Shown: positions 7,945-16,105 of the stretch, in pieces
How positions within the stretch are numbered: the first letter of the stretch is position 1
Layout: each line of letters starts with the position of its first letter
Assembly: GCA_013115135.1 (NCBI GenBank)
Contig: JABANP010000755.1
Span: 1-19,140, forward strand
DNA length: 19,140 nt
Direction: 5' to 3'
From: Perkinsus olseni
Lineage: Eukaryota > Perkinsozoa > Perkinsida > Perkinsidae
Notes under the pieces: model-generated
Database searches by the model: none
The model's input: the letters and a program-made list of their open reading frames with translations, nothing else
What the model was told of the DNA's origin: nothing
Program-made: the position numbers and the translations under genes

Positions 7945-8110
7945 AAAACGGCAAACTTTTTTCACTCTCATACAGCTGATTTTCGACGGGGTGTTGAGTT
8001 AAGAGTTGGAGGACTACCACACGTTGCCAAAATCCTACGGTCGCAGTTGGTTGGAACTGATGCTGCTTCATCAGTATTTGATACTGCCGGCCTGAGCATC
8101 GACGAATCCA
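7945..8110 (+). repeat. Relic of the secreted-family 3' flank
   Basis: Sequence from GGCAAAC through the CTGCTTCATCAG region aligns by eye with the far 3' flanks of the family genes at about 11058-11206 and 18178-18315. Shared blocks include the CTCATACA..CTGAT/CGCTCAT stretch, GTTGAGTTA/GTCGAGTAA, CACACGTT and GGTGCTGCTTCA-like segments. No gene remnant precedes it: the LTR ends about 150 bases to its left. It implies a fifth family locus whose gene has been lost or displaced. Confidence 0.6.
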
Positions 8111-8119
8111 GGCCGTCGG

Positions 8120-9085
8120 AGAGGCGAAGTATAAATTCCGGCCGGCCGTCACTGCCAACGACTGGCGACAGAATAGACGGTTTCTACTTGGTTTCTGATA
8201 ATGTGCAGACAGACACCAAGTGCACTGGGGCGGGCCGCAGTCTTCACTACGGGAGAAAAAGCTCAACTACAGCGCGGTTCAACGAACAAGTTTTACGCAA
8301 TGTCCTTCTTGGTCAAGTGGATAAGCGTCGCTGCTGGCATTCAAAGCAACCAGGTTCAATCCCCGGTAGCGGCCTTGAGCGACCTGGATGGACGACGCGC
8401 GCGGAGCGCGATAGGCATATCAATACGAGCCAGAGCATAAAAGTATTTAAAAGCCTTATGCTGGGGTTGAACCTCGCGACCACACTGTCGTTATGCACGG
8501 AACTTAACGCCGAGACCAGGTGGTCTGCGGAATCAACTCGAAAGCGAGCTGGGATGTTCATGTTCCCTATGAACATGGCGCGCGCACTTGGCGTTCACCG
8601 TTCACAGGCTTTCAGTGAATTTAGTGCGCGATATTTCAGAAAAGTCGGATTCATTCGCTCTTCGCCATTTTCAGGATTCACTGCTATTAGTCGCACCGCG
8701 CGGAATGTGTGACGTGAAGCACCGCTCGCATTTAACATTCGATAACACTTTATCGTCGTTCGAAATGGGTGAGAATCAACCTTACCGTCGGGTCCTTACG
8801 ACAACCAAGAATGACAAAGGCATCGCACCTGATGCTATGCTCGGCAACGCTCGCGGAGCGCTCTTCTGGACTTGCAACGCCCGCCTTAAGAATACGGACT
8901 CACTCGCTTCCAGCTGGTAAGGACGTGCTCCTGTCAGTCGATCCCCTCCCCATCACGAGAGAAGAAGGGCTGGACGCTGAAAATCTACATCGCACACCAC
9001 AACAGAGCGTCCGGCACCGACGCGGCAGCGCCAGACCGGAACCTAACGCCCCACGGGTGCCGTCCACTTTCTTGCACGCGAGCGC
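8120..9085. other. Intergenic, no recognised gene
   Basis: An open + frame (7867-8712, 281 codons) crosses this region but starts within the noncoding 3' flank relic and has no recognisable domain. It encodes PGSIPG over a tRNA-like T-arm, a common sign of a spurious ORF. A small inverted repeat lies at 8554-8576 (ATGTTCAT with ATGAACAT). Confidence 0.45.
8310..8363 (+). other. tRNA-like Pol III A/B-box pair (possible SINE head)
   Basis: TGGTCAAGTGG at 8310-8320 fits the tRNA A box, and GGTTCAATCCC at 8353-8363 fits the B box, 32 bases apart. A T-arm can be drawn (CCAGG-TTCAATC-CCCGG, one mismatch). No acceptor stem forms and the anticodon loop lacks a U33, so it is not a functional tRNA. 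A decayed tRNA or the head of a tRNA-derived SINE fits best; chance is possible. Confidence 0.35.
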
Positions 9086-10035
9086 ATAGCTTGTCACCTA
9101 TCCACTACTGAAGAAGCGGAACGAGAATCGGAGAGTAGCCTAGCAGGTCCAAGGGATCTACAAAAATGTTCCGGTGACTGAGTACGAATAGCGGAGGGAA
9201 CAACTTCAGGCGATCTTAATGACCACGCGCGGGAAGAGCCCTTGAGTTCTACCCTACTCAGCGACTCAGCCATTACGGCACAGGTAGTACCTGAGGCTGC
9301 ACGCATGCACATCGCGCCCTACGGACAAATATCACATACGTACAGACTCTTTGTTTATGCGTCCTAACACGTAGACACAGTCTGCCGTCACCGGCGTGCC
9401 CGGTGCAATAGATTTTACCAGCATGAACTGTACTCCCTCTCAAGGGAGGCCCTTGTGTCGAATTAACAAACAAGTGTAAAATGGACTTCCTTCGGCGAAA
9501 AAACTGTTCGAAACGCTAGTCCTCACTGCCTTTATGCCTTCCCGAGGGGACAGTTTTTGGAGGGCGCTGCAGGCTTGAGCGTAGCTCACGTGTGCATGCG
9601 TCTGACGCACTGCGTGTAAGGATCAATCTGAAAGAATATACTTTCTTTGTTCTTTTAGAGGAAAGTCAAGCTTCTTGTGGAATCTCCCGAGTATTATTGT
9701 CGTATTATTGTAGGCATCTTATGAATTACTCGATAAAGTACGACCTTACATTTGTATCTGCCTTAAAGCTTGGGTTGCCAGGTGTGTTATCATAGACTGC
9801 CGATAGTATCAGTCGATGACCCGATTATACCTTCGCGTATGTCTGTCCACAGCGATACGACTGGTGACGTGAGCCGCGTCATATCATCCCTCGGGACACT
9901 CCATAGATCTTGTTCGTTGCCTCAGCGATGATTCCGGAACCGTTGTGGATGCAGGCGGCTAAGGCTTGCTAGCTGCTTTAGTGGAGCTGCAGCGCTTCAA
10001 AGGGCTGCCTTGTATGTTAACCATTCGCGTGTAGG
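9085..10035 (+). repeat. Duplicated 5' flank, copy 1
   Basis: Aligns along its length with 13315-14212. Long shared blocks include CACCTATCCACT, GCGCCCTACGGACAAATATCA and the GAGGGGACAGTTTTTGG block. Others are the AGAGGAAAGTCAAGCTTCTTG block, near identical over about 100 bases, and CGTGAGCCGCGTCATATCATCC. Copy 1 keeps about 50 bases just before the gene (about 9970-10022) that copy 2 lacks but the inverted copy has, so copy 2 carries a deletion. No gene was recognised within it. Confidence 0.85.
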
Positions 10036-10055
10036 TATTTCTTTCCTCACCAGTC
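10028..10055 (+). promoter_or_regulatory. Conserved 5' leader of family gene 1
   Basis: The block CGTGTAGGTATTTCTTTCCTCAC precedes the start codon. The AG at 10033-10034 is exactly 21 nt from the ATG, as in the two other full-length genes. In a trans-splicing organism it could be the spliced-leader acceptor; a transcription start element is the alternative, since the pyrimidine run lies after the AG rather than before it. Confidence 0.4.
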
Positions 10056-10868
10056 ATGGCTACTCGCCTCATCGCCTCTCTCTCCTCCGCTGCCGTCGTT
10101 CTGGTTAATGCTGTCATCCCGACTGACTACGGCAACTTCATCTACCAGTCTAACGGTTCGTATCCCGTGAAGATGACCTTCAATACCACCAAGGAGGGCC
10201 ACGCTCGATTCTCTATCGAATGTGAGCGTCGATACGAGGCCCCGTTTCAACTTCGTCCCAATCCGACGGAAGTCGATATCGGATCCATACATGAATTCGA
10301 GCACACCGGCTCTGGAGCGGAGAACCATAAGCTTTTACTTGAAAGAGCTCGGAAGGCATGCCCCCAGCTTAGCTTCAAGCCAGGAGATTTCCAGTGGTTC
10401 TTTGTTGGTGGCAAGGGCGATCTTAACACTATGCTACAAGGTGACCTAGTCAGTCTCGAGCGCCAGTGGATGCCACTGAGGTCCGGAAGATACGTAACTC
10501 CGTCCGGAAAGGCATCTGCCGACATTGAACTGATTCAGAAGTACGACATCTATCCGGATGGATACATTTACGTGCAGCTCCGCTGCGAAGAAGATGGCGT
10601 TGAAGTTGGCAGTACTAGACACAGATTATTCCGTCTTGTTGCCAAGGACAATGGCCAGCATTACGAACTGACAGCTATTCCGGGCCGCGGTGATGTGGTG
10701 GACTTGAAAGAGAGCTTCATGCGAGCCTGCCATATGTTTGATGGATCGTATTATGACGTTTACTTCGAGGAACAGATGAAGAGGTTCAAGTTTGCCGAGG
10801 GTTATAACCTGTTCGCCATGGGAGTCTACAACTTCGATCATATCCATGGAAAACCTCTCAGTCGTTAA
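10056..10868 (+). CDS. Secreted protein of a tandem family, gene 1
   Basis: A 270-residue protein of no recognised family. It starts with a clear signal peptide (MATR, then a hydrophobic stretch LIASLSSAAVVLV, likely cleaved after VNA at residue 19), so it should enter the secretory pathway. No further membrane segment is seen. Four cysteines (56, 102, 177, 225) align with those of the paralogues and could form two disulfides. N-glycosylation sequons lie at N33 and N43. Shared motifs include CPQLS, SLERQW.PLR.GRY, DNGQ.YELT and FAEGY.LFA. There is no intron: the frame is intact from ATG to stop. It lies in a direct duplication with the gene at 14231 and is followed by the family's 3' hairpin. 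Function unknown; membership in an expanded secreted family suggests contact with the outside or a host, which is inference. Confidence 0.9.
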   Translation: MATRLIASLSSAAVVLVNAVIPTDYGNFIYQSNGSYPVKMTFNTTKEGHARFSIECERRYEAPFQLRPNPTEVDIGSIHEFEHTGSGAENHKLLLERARKACPQLSFKPGDFQWFFVGGKGDLNTMLQGDLVSLERQWMPLRSGRYVTPSGKASADIELIQKYDIYPDGYIYVQLRCEEDGVEVGSTRHRLFRLVAKDNGQHYELTAIPGRGDVVDLKESFMRACHMFDGSYYDVYFEEQMKRFKFAEGYNLFAMGVYNFDHIHGKPLSR

Positions 10869-10893
10869 CTTCGCTGAGCGGCTTCCAGCGGCT

Positions 10894-10918
10894 GCATACC
10901 TACAAAAGCAAGGTATGC
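10894..10918 (+). terminator. Family 3' hairpin, gene 1
   Basis: GCATACCT (10894-10901) and AGGTATGC (10911-10918) form a perfect 8-bp stem with a 9-nt loop, 25 bases after the stop, followed by a T-rich stretch (GAGTTTTTCTTCTTGAC). The same structure with different stem bases follows the other family genes. A role in RNA 3' processing or stability is likely but not shown. Confidence 0.6.
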
Positions 10919-11206
10919 TGAGTTTTTCTTCTTGACGCCATTTTTGCCAGACAGCCGGGCTACAGCCTCCAACCTTTCGTGATGTTGATTCACTCCCTCT
11001 GTCTTGGACAGCACCGAGCAGCTTTTTAGGATCTCTAAAACGCCTACTTCCACAACCTTTGTAAGTTGGCAAAATCCTTCTTTCCTTCATGCAACTGCTC
11101 ATCGATGAGATGTCGAGTTACCAGTTAATGGAGTACCACACGTTACCAGAATCCCGCAGTCGTTGGTTGAGACTGGTGCTGCTTCATCGGAATCCGATAA
11201 TGCCGC
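10919..11206 (+). repeat. Conserved 3' flank of gene 1
   Basis: Homologous to the 3' flanks of the genes at 14231 and 17655 and, inverted, of the gene at 16903. It includes the block AGCAGCTTTTTAGGATCTC, shared with gene 2. On the minus strand it contains an open frame (11053-10865, MEVGVLEILKS...) that also stays open in the other copies. Confidence 0.7.
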
Positions 11207-12200
11207 GTCGGCACTGAGGAATCCTCAGTGAGGATCGACTAGTGTGAAAGTGGGCGACGATCTAGGCCATTAATGAGCGGACGCTCGGACTTTGACCGTA
11301 GAAAGACATACGAAGACTGACAAAACACGTCGAGACCTTCCACCGGAGTGCTCATACTGCATGAGACCGTCATCATTTGAGGAAATTCTTCTCGCATTGG
11401 GCTACTCAGCCTGAGTAACTCAGATGACTCTTTGCTAGGATGTGTTACACTCCGCGCGTATCACTCCAGAGCACGGCTACACTTTAGGCGTTATACCGAG
11501 CACAGACTAGCCGTAGAAGACAGGATTCCTGATCCCTACGACTATTCTGTGGTGCTAACGATTCCCGATTCAGGAGTCGGGGCTCCCAGGTTGAGAATCT
11601 CAATCTGAGATCCCCGATTCCTGAAGAAGAACAAGGGCCGCCCTCGAAGGGCGTGAATGACTGCACCCCTAAGCTTGTTCTACACCTATTCAATATCTTA
11701 TTCAGAAATAAGACCATCGCAGAGGCGAGCAAAGCTGTACGTCCGAATCTGAAACGTACATCTGTACCGCATTTGAACTCTCAATTTTGTGGTGGACCTT
11801 CCAAATACGCTCACTGGTTCACTGTGAGTTCGATTTCGATCTAGTAGCCTAATATTAGTAGGACTTTCAATTTCGGCGAAATTATTTCGCAATGAGGTGC
11901 TTCACATTCACGTTGGAACTGCGATTGGTGCTGCGCACCGCACTATCTCTGGGAAGGGCTCCTTATTGAAGCCCAACCTACTTTTCATGAATATGCCGAC
12001 GACCGCTCCGCTGCACGCAGGAACATAGCGGACTGGGCTATGCATATGCGTGCCGCAGCCGCGGATTACTCCCGAATCATCGGATTATGAGTAAGAGACT
12101 CCGCAGAACCTTCAAACTGAAGGCTCTAATACTCATAAAGGTTCCTTTAAGGAACTTCCTTAGGACTTACATTTTCGAGGCTCTGGGGGAACAATCTCCG
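11207..12200. other. Intergenic region with inverted repeats
   Basis: No gene was recognised. It contains a perfect 9-bp inverted repeat with a single-base loop (CACTGAGGA 11212-11220, TCCTCAGTG 11222-11230). A 14-bp pair with one mismatch lies at 11569-11582 and 11612-11625, with a small palindrome (TTGAGAATCTCAA, 11591-11603) in its loop. GTTCCTTTAAGGAAC and CCTTCAAACTGAAGG lie at about 12090-12155. Confidence 0.6.
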
Positions 12201-12204
12201 GACG

Positions 12205-12600
12205 GGCGCTAATTTTTCTCTCATCGGCGCTAAAATTCCTCTGCTTGGCGCTATTTTCTCTCTCATTACTGAGAGACTCCTGTCATACTGAGATACTGTC
12301 ATGCACTGTCGCGCAGTTGTGTCACGCTGAGAATAGCAGCGGGAAGATTTCCGGTATGGCTCAAGTTGACCCCCCGAAATTGATGTCCTTATCGGCGAAA
12401 TTGATTTCCTTAATCATGAAATTGCGTGCCTTATTCGCGGAATTGATTTCCTCATTTGAGACCTGCCGCTAAAATGACTTCTTTATCCGCCAATTGTGTC
12501 CCCTAGTCTCGACCCTACCGCTAATTTGCTGTCTCAACCCGCCAACGTGAAATCCTCGACCCCCATATAGGCGGCCTTATCCGCCGAATAGACTTCTGAA
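12205..12600 (+). repeat. Degenerate 21-bp-period tandem array
   Basis: GGCGCT recurs at 12205, 12226 and 12247, exactly 21 bases apart. The GAAATTGAT-like core recurs at 12376, 12397, 12418 and 12439, again exactly 21 apart. More decayed units with CCGC.AAT cores continue to about 12600 with steps of roughly 21 and 31. A consensus unit is near CGGCGAAATTGATTTCCTTAT. One + frame is open from 12166 to 12472 and reads the repeats as heptads (KLMSLSA, KLISLIM, KLRALFA), but no start, neighbour or homology supports a gene. Confidence 0.75.
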
Positions 12601-13314
12601 TGGTATAGTCCCCAGGTGGAACTCGCAGTGATGAGAAGCAAGAGAGCCAGTGATGACGAAGTTTACGAGGAATGGAGCCTTCCGCATGTGAGAGGGACGT
12701 TTCAAGTCAGAACTGCAGGCCAGCGGTTGCAAAACTTCGATCCGTGACCAGTGCCCATAGCCTCACAATAGCCGAACTCTTGAATCGATCGTGGATGAGT
12801 AGGAAAACGCTCATGCGTGGTTGGTGACGCCAGGTCATCGATATGCGGCATATCATATGCCCTGTCTCGCTCATGTGCCTCGCCAGCTGCTACGTTATGG
12901 GACACCTCAGGCATGTACCTGAAAATATACCGCGGTAGTACCGCGACAGTACTAGAATAATACACCCTGACCACGATCAGTATTACGAGAAGGTGAATCC
13001 GTCCTGGCTAGCGCTCTAGCCAATGCTGCTAGCACACAAATATTGTCCTCTTTCGCGCCGGTTTCACCGTCGATAAAACCCTGCAGGATTTACCTCAGTA
13101 AGATTCGATTGATACTATAGGTAGTCGATGCTAGTGAATCTGGCATCACCATCCCAATTTGGGAAGCGGCTCGCATCCCGCCTGGCTTTGTCTACGAACA
13201 ACAACTTGTTGTTCATAGACAAAGCCAGGCGGGAAGTAGTGTAAAGTCTTCCTATCTATCCTTCTTGGCTTACTTTCTCGGCCTATGCACGCATGCACAA
13301 GATGCTCGGCGTAT
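12601..13314. other. Intergenic region with small palindromes
   Basis: No gene was recognised. Perfect short-loop palindromes lie at 12847-12861 (GGCATAT-C-ATATGCC) and 12931-12945 (CGCGGTA-G-TACCGCG). A GGCTA/TAGCC pair lies near 13007-13021. The large palindrome at 13177-13233 is listed separately. Confidence 0.6.
13177..13233. repeat. Near-perfect 57-bp palindrome
   Basis: Arms 13177-13204 and 13206-13233 are 28 nt each and complementary at 27 positions, with one base between them. Such a structure would extrude as a long hairpin. It lies just upstream of the duplicated 5' flank of gene 2 and has no counterpart at the corresponding place before copy 1. Confidence 0.9.
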
Positions 13315-14212
13315 AATGAGTGACACCTATCCACTCCTCGAGAAACGCAACGTCGAGAAAATGTGCAGGAATTATCCGATGACTGAGTGCGAATAGCGGA
13401 GGTACCATTTTTAAGAAGTTGTTACCGTAACAACTTCAGGTGATCTAAGTGACCACGTGTGAGAGGAGTCGTTGAGTCGTACACTACTCAGCGACTCAGG
13501 CGGTACCTGAGGCTGCACGTTTGCACACCGCGCCCTACGGACAAATATCAGATACGTACAGACCCTTTTTTATGCGTGGCTGCCCCCAGCGGCGGGCGCG
13601 GTGCGCTAGATTCAACCTGCATGAACTGTACCGCCCTAGCTAATTGTAGTGTGCTGCACCTCTCACGGAACTAGTGTAGAATAGCCTACTTCCGGAGAAA
13701 TACTCCATAACGCTGGTTCTCACTGTTTATAAGCCTTCCCGAGGGGACAGTTTTTGGCGGGCGCTGCAGGCTTGAGCGTAGCTCACGTGTGCATGCGTCT
13801 GACGCCTTGCGTGCAAGGATCAATCTGAAGGAATATTCTTTCTTTGTTCTTTTAGAGGAAAGTCAAGCTTCTTGTGGAATCTCCCGAGTATTATTGTTGA
13901 CACTGCTGCCAGCCATCTTATGTATTACTCGATATGGTACGACCTTATATGTGTATCTGCCTTAAAGATTGGGTTGCCAGATGTGTTATCATAGACTACC
14001 GATAGTATCAGTCTGATACTATCGGTAGTCTGATACTATCAGACGATGACCCGATTATACCTTCGCGTATATCCGTCCACAGCGATACGACTGGTGACGT
14101 GAGCCGCGTCATATCATCCCTCGGGGCACTCCATAGATCTTGTTCGTTGCCTCAGCGATGATTCCGGAACCGTTGTGGATGCAGGCGGCTGAGACTTGCC
14201 AGCGTGTAGGTT
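13315..14212 (+). repeat. Duplicated 5' flank, copy 2
   Basis: Paralogous to 9085-10035. Compared with copy 1 it carries two extra stretches that turn a single-arm sequence into a palindrome. One is GAAGTTGTTA-CCG-TAACAACTTC at 13415-13437; the other is the 37-base palindrome at 13994-14030. It lacks about 50 bases just upstream of the gene. Confidence 0.85.
13994..14043. repeat. Fold-back insertion in the 5' flank of gene 2
   Basis: Positions 13994-14011 and 14013-14030 form a perfect 18-bp palindrome with a one-base centre, followed by a third partial copy (CTGATACTATCAGA, to 14043). The paralogous site before gene 1 (about 9792-9812) has only one arm. Confidence 0.85.
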
Positions 14213-14230
14213 TTTCTGCCTTCACATATC
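14203..14230 (+). promoter_or_regulatory. Conserved 5' leader of family gene 2
   Basis: CGTGTAGGTTTTTCTGCCTT precedes the ATG; the AG at 14208-14209 is 21 nt from the start codon. This leader is nearly identical to that of the inverted gene at 16903. Candidate trans-splice acceptor or start-site element. Confidence 0.4.
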
Positions 14231-14995
14231 ATGGCTACTCGCCTCATCGCCTCTCTCTCCTCCGCTGCCGTCGTCCTGGTTAATGCTGTCGTCCCGACTG
14301 ACTACGGCAACTTCATCTACCAGTCTAACGGTTCGTATCCCGTGAAGATGACCTTCAATACCACCAAGGAGGGCCACGCTCAATTCTCCATCGAATGTGA
14401 ACGTCGATACGAGGTCTCGTTCCAACTTAGCCCCAATCCGAGATACGTCGCATATGGTTCCATAAATGAATTCACGAGAGTCGACCACCAGCTCCTGCTT
14501 GACAAAGTTCTGGATGTATGTCCCCAGCTCAGCATCAAGCCTCGAGATTTACAGTCGTTCGACGTTGGTCTCATGGGAAATCTTCACACTTTTCTCGACG
14601 GCAAACTCATCAGTCTCGAGCGCCAGTGGTTGCCATTGAGGCCCGGAAGATACGTAACTGTCGACCCCGGAATCGTGCAGGAGTACACTATCTACCAGAA
14701 TGGATACACTTATGTTCGACTCAGCTGCGAGAATGGTGGGAAAACTGAAAACAAGCTATTCCGCCTCCTTGAGAAGGAGAATGGTCAGCGTTACGAACTG
14801 ACAGATGCGGGGTACGGTACTGTGGAGGACCTCAAAGAGAGTCTAATGCGAGTGTGCCCATTTTACAAAGGCACGGTGCTCGACGTTAAGTTCGAGGAGC
14901 AGGTGAAGAGGTTCAGGTTCGCTGAAGGTTATTTCCTCTTCGCCATGATGGACTACCTTTTCAACCGTGCCCACGGGGAACCTCTCAGTCGTTAG
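14231..14995 (+). CDS. Secreted protein of a tandem family, gene 2
   Basis: A 254-residue paralogue of the gene at 10056. The first 60 residues differ at only two positions (I21V and R51Q), and the first 190 or so nucleotides at about five. The rest is only about half identical, with short deletions after residue 80, near residue 150 and near 170. It has the same signal peptide with likely cleavage after residue 19, the same sequons (N33, N43) and the same four aligned cysteines (56, 97, 164, 207). Shared motifs are CPQLS, SLERQWLPLRPGRYV, NGQRYELT, VEDLKESLMR and FEEQVKRFRFAEGY. The frame is complete without an intron. The contrast between a frozen start and a diverged body suggests gene conversion or strong constraint on the start, with diversification behind it. 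Function unknown. Confidence 0.9.
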   Translation: MATRLIASLSSAAVVLVNAVVPTDYGNFIYQSNGSYPVKMTFNTTKEGHAQFSIECERRYEVSFQLSPNPRYVAYGSINEFTRVDHQLLLDKVLDVCPQLSIKPRDLQSFDVGLMGNLHTFLDGKLISLERQWLPLRPGRYVTVDPGIVQEYTIYQNGYTYVRLSCENGGKTENKLFRLLEKENGQRYELTDAGYGTVEDLKESLMRVCPFYKGTVLDVKFEEQVKRFRFAEGYFLFAMMDYLFNRAHGEPLSR

Positions 14996-15015
14996 CTTCT
15001 CCATTTGTTGTAGTT

Positions 15016-15040
15016 GCATAACTTCAAAAGCGAGTTATGC
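15016..15040 (+). terminator. Family 3' hairpin, gene 2
   Basis: GCATAACT (15016-15023) pairs with AGTTATGC (15033-15040) around a 9-nt loop, 20 bases after the stop. Relative to gene 1 two adjacent base pairs differ on both sides (CC/GG to AC/GT, so one full pair is replaced), and pairing is kept. A GAGTTTTTCTCTTGACC tract follows. Confidence 0.6.
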
Positions 15041-15310
15041 AGAGTTTTTCTCTTGACCCCATTTTTGCCGGACACCGGGCTACAGTCTCCGATATTTCGT
15101 AATGTTGACTCAGTCCCTCTGTCTTGGACAGCACCGAGCAGCTTTTTAGGATCTCTAAAACGCCTACTTCCACGACCTCAGTAAACCAGCAAACCCCTTT
15201 TTCTCCAATACAATCGCTCTTCAATGAGGTGTTGAGTTGCCAGTTGTAGGAGTGTGACACCAGAATTCCCCAGCCGCTCTTCATCGGAACTGCAGTTTCA
15301 CCAGACTGAT
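15041..15310 (+). repeat. Conserved 3' flank of gene 2
   Basis: Aligns with 10919-11206, including an identical stretch of some 60 bases (about 15114-15176) covering the CTGTCTTGGACAGCACCGAG block. This confirms that the duplication extends past the genes. Confidence 0.75.
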
Positions 15311-15870
15311 GCAGCTGCGCCATGTACTGCATGTATCGCATGCAATGAGCATCGGCTGGTCAAAAACTAGGAAGAGGGACTAGGCCGTCGCAGAGCCGGA
15401 ACACGCTCGGCTCCTGACCGTAGGAAAGCATGCAATGGCAGCACGTTGAGGCGGTAACCACCTCAACGTGCAACCATTATACGACAACACGGCTGCAGAT
15501 TTCAGTTATCAACACAAATCTGCAGCCACGTTCTCGTTCACACTCTCGAAGCTTGATAAGATTATTCGCTTGATAAGAGCGCTCAATAAGCGCTACTCAC
15601 GCCACCTCGACACCACTGTGGTGTGACACCACACTGGTGTCAACCCAGGCCTCCTGGTCCGTTTCCACGCGATCACTACAGTAACTGTAGTACAGTTAGT
15701 TACCGAATGATGAACGGTGTGAAGGTTGTGAAGAGGTGGAAGCGCGAGTTCGGAGCATATGATCATCATACTATGTTCTTTATCACCTTGTTTAAGAGAG
15801 CACGGAGAAAATTTGAGAATGAGCGGAGCGTGCTCATTGAGCACCGTTCAGCAACTGGTAACTAAACATA
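15311..15870. other. Intergenic region with several inverted repeats
   Basis: No gene was recognised. Inverted repeats lie at 15441-15454 with 15458-15471 (14 bp, one mismatch, 3-base loop). A second pair is 15491-15502 with 15526-15537 (12 bp, perfect). A third is 15609-15624 with 15626-15641 (16 bp, one mismatch, one-base centre). Confidence 0.65.
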
Positions 15871-16060
15871 CCGCCGCCGAGCGGTTGTATGAGAGCGGAA
15901 AGCAGTTCCCCAACTTACTGAGGCTGTGGAAGTAGGCGTTTCAGAGATCCGGAAAACGCTGCCGGAGATGTCCAGGACAGCGGACCTGGATCAGCATCAC
16001 GAAAGGTTGGAGGCTCTAGCCCGGATGCTTGGCAAAATATGGGGTCAAGAAAAAAGCGCA

Positions 16061-16085
16061 GCATGCCTTTCTTCTGAAGGTATGC
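16061..16085 (-). terminator. Family 3' hairpin, gene 3
   Basis: On the minus strand GCATACCTT and AAGGCATGC can pair over nine positions with one A-C mismatch, around a 7-nt loop, 20 bases after the stop. It is less perfect than in genes 1 and 2. Confidence 0.5.
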
Positions 16086-16105
16086 GGCTAAAACGACAGA
16101 GGGAG

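Noticed and set aside
7867..8712. 281-codon + strand ORF
   Set aside because: It begins in sequence paralogous to the noncoding 3' flank of the family genes, has no recognisable domain, and reads through a tRNA-like T-arm giving the PGSIPG pattern common in spurious ORFs.
8588..9097. ORFs of 65-110 codons on both strands
   Set aside because: Mutually overlapping, without recognisable motifs, signal peptide or conservation in the paralogous units.
9592..9795. 67-codon ORF in the 5' flank of gene 1, partly shared with the flank of gene 2
   Set aside because: It starts at GTG, not ATG. In the paralogous flank the frame diverges after about 40 codons through an indel, so shared sequence reflects the duplication rather than a protein.
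12355..12366. Second spliced-leader relic (TGGCTCAAG on the + strand)
   Set aside because: Only nine bases match and the upstream bases do not align with the leader; a match of this length is fairly likely by chance in 19 kb.
15593..15865. Overlapping 80-codon ORFs on both strands
   Set aside because: They lie in a region of inverted repeats, show no family similarity, and are as expected by chance.
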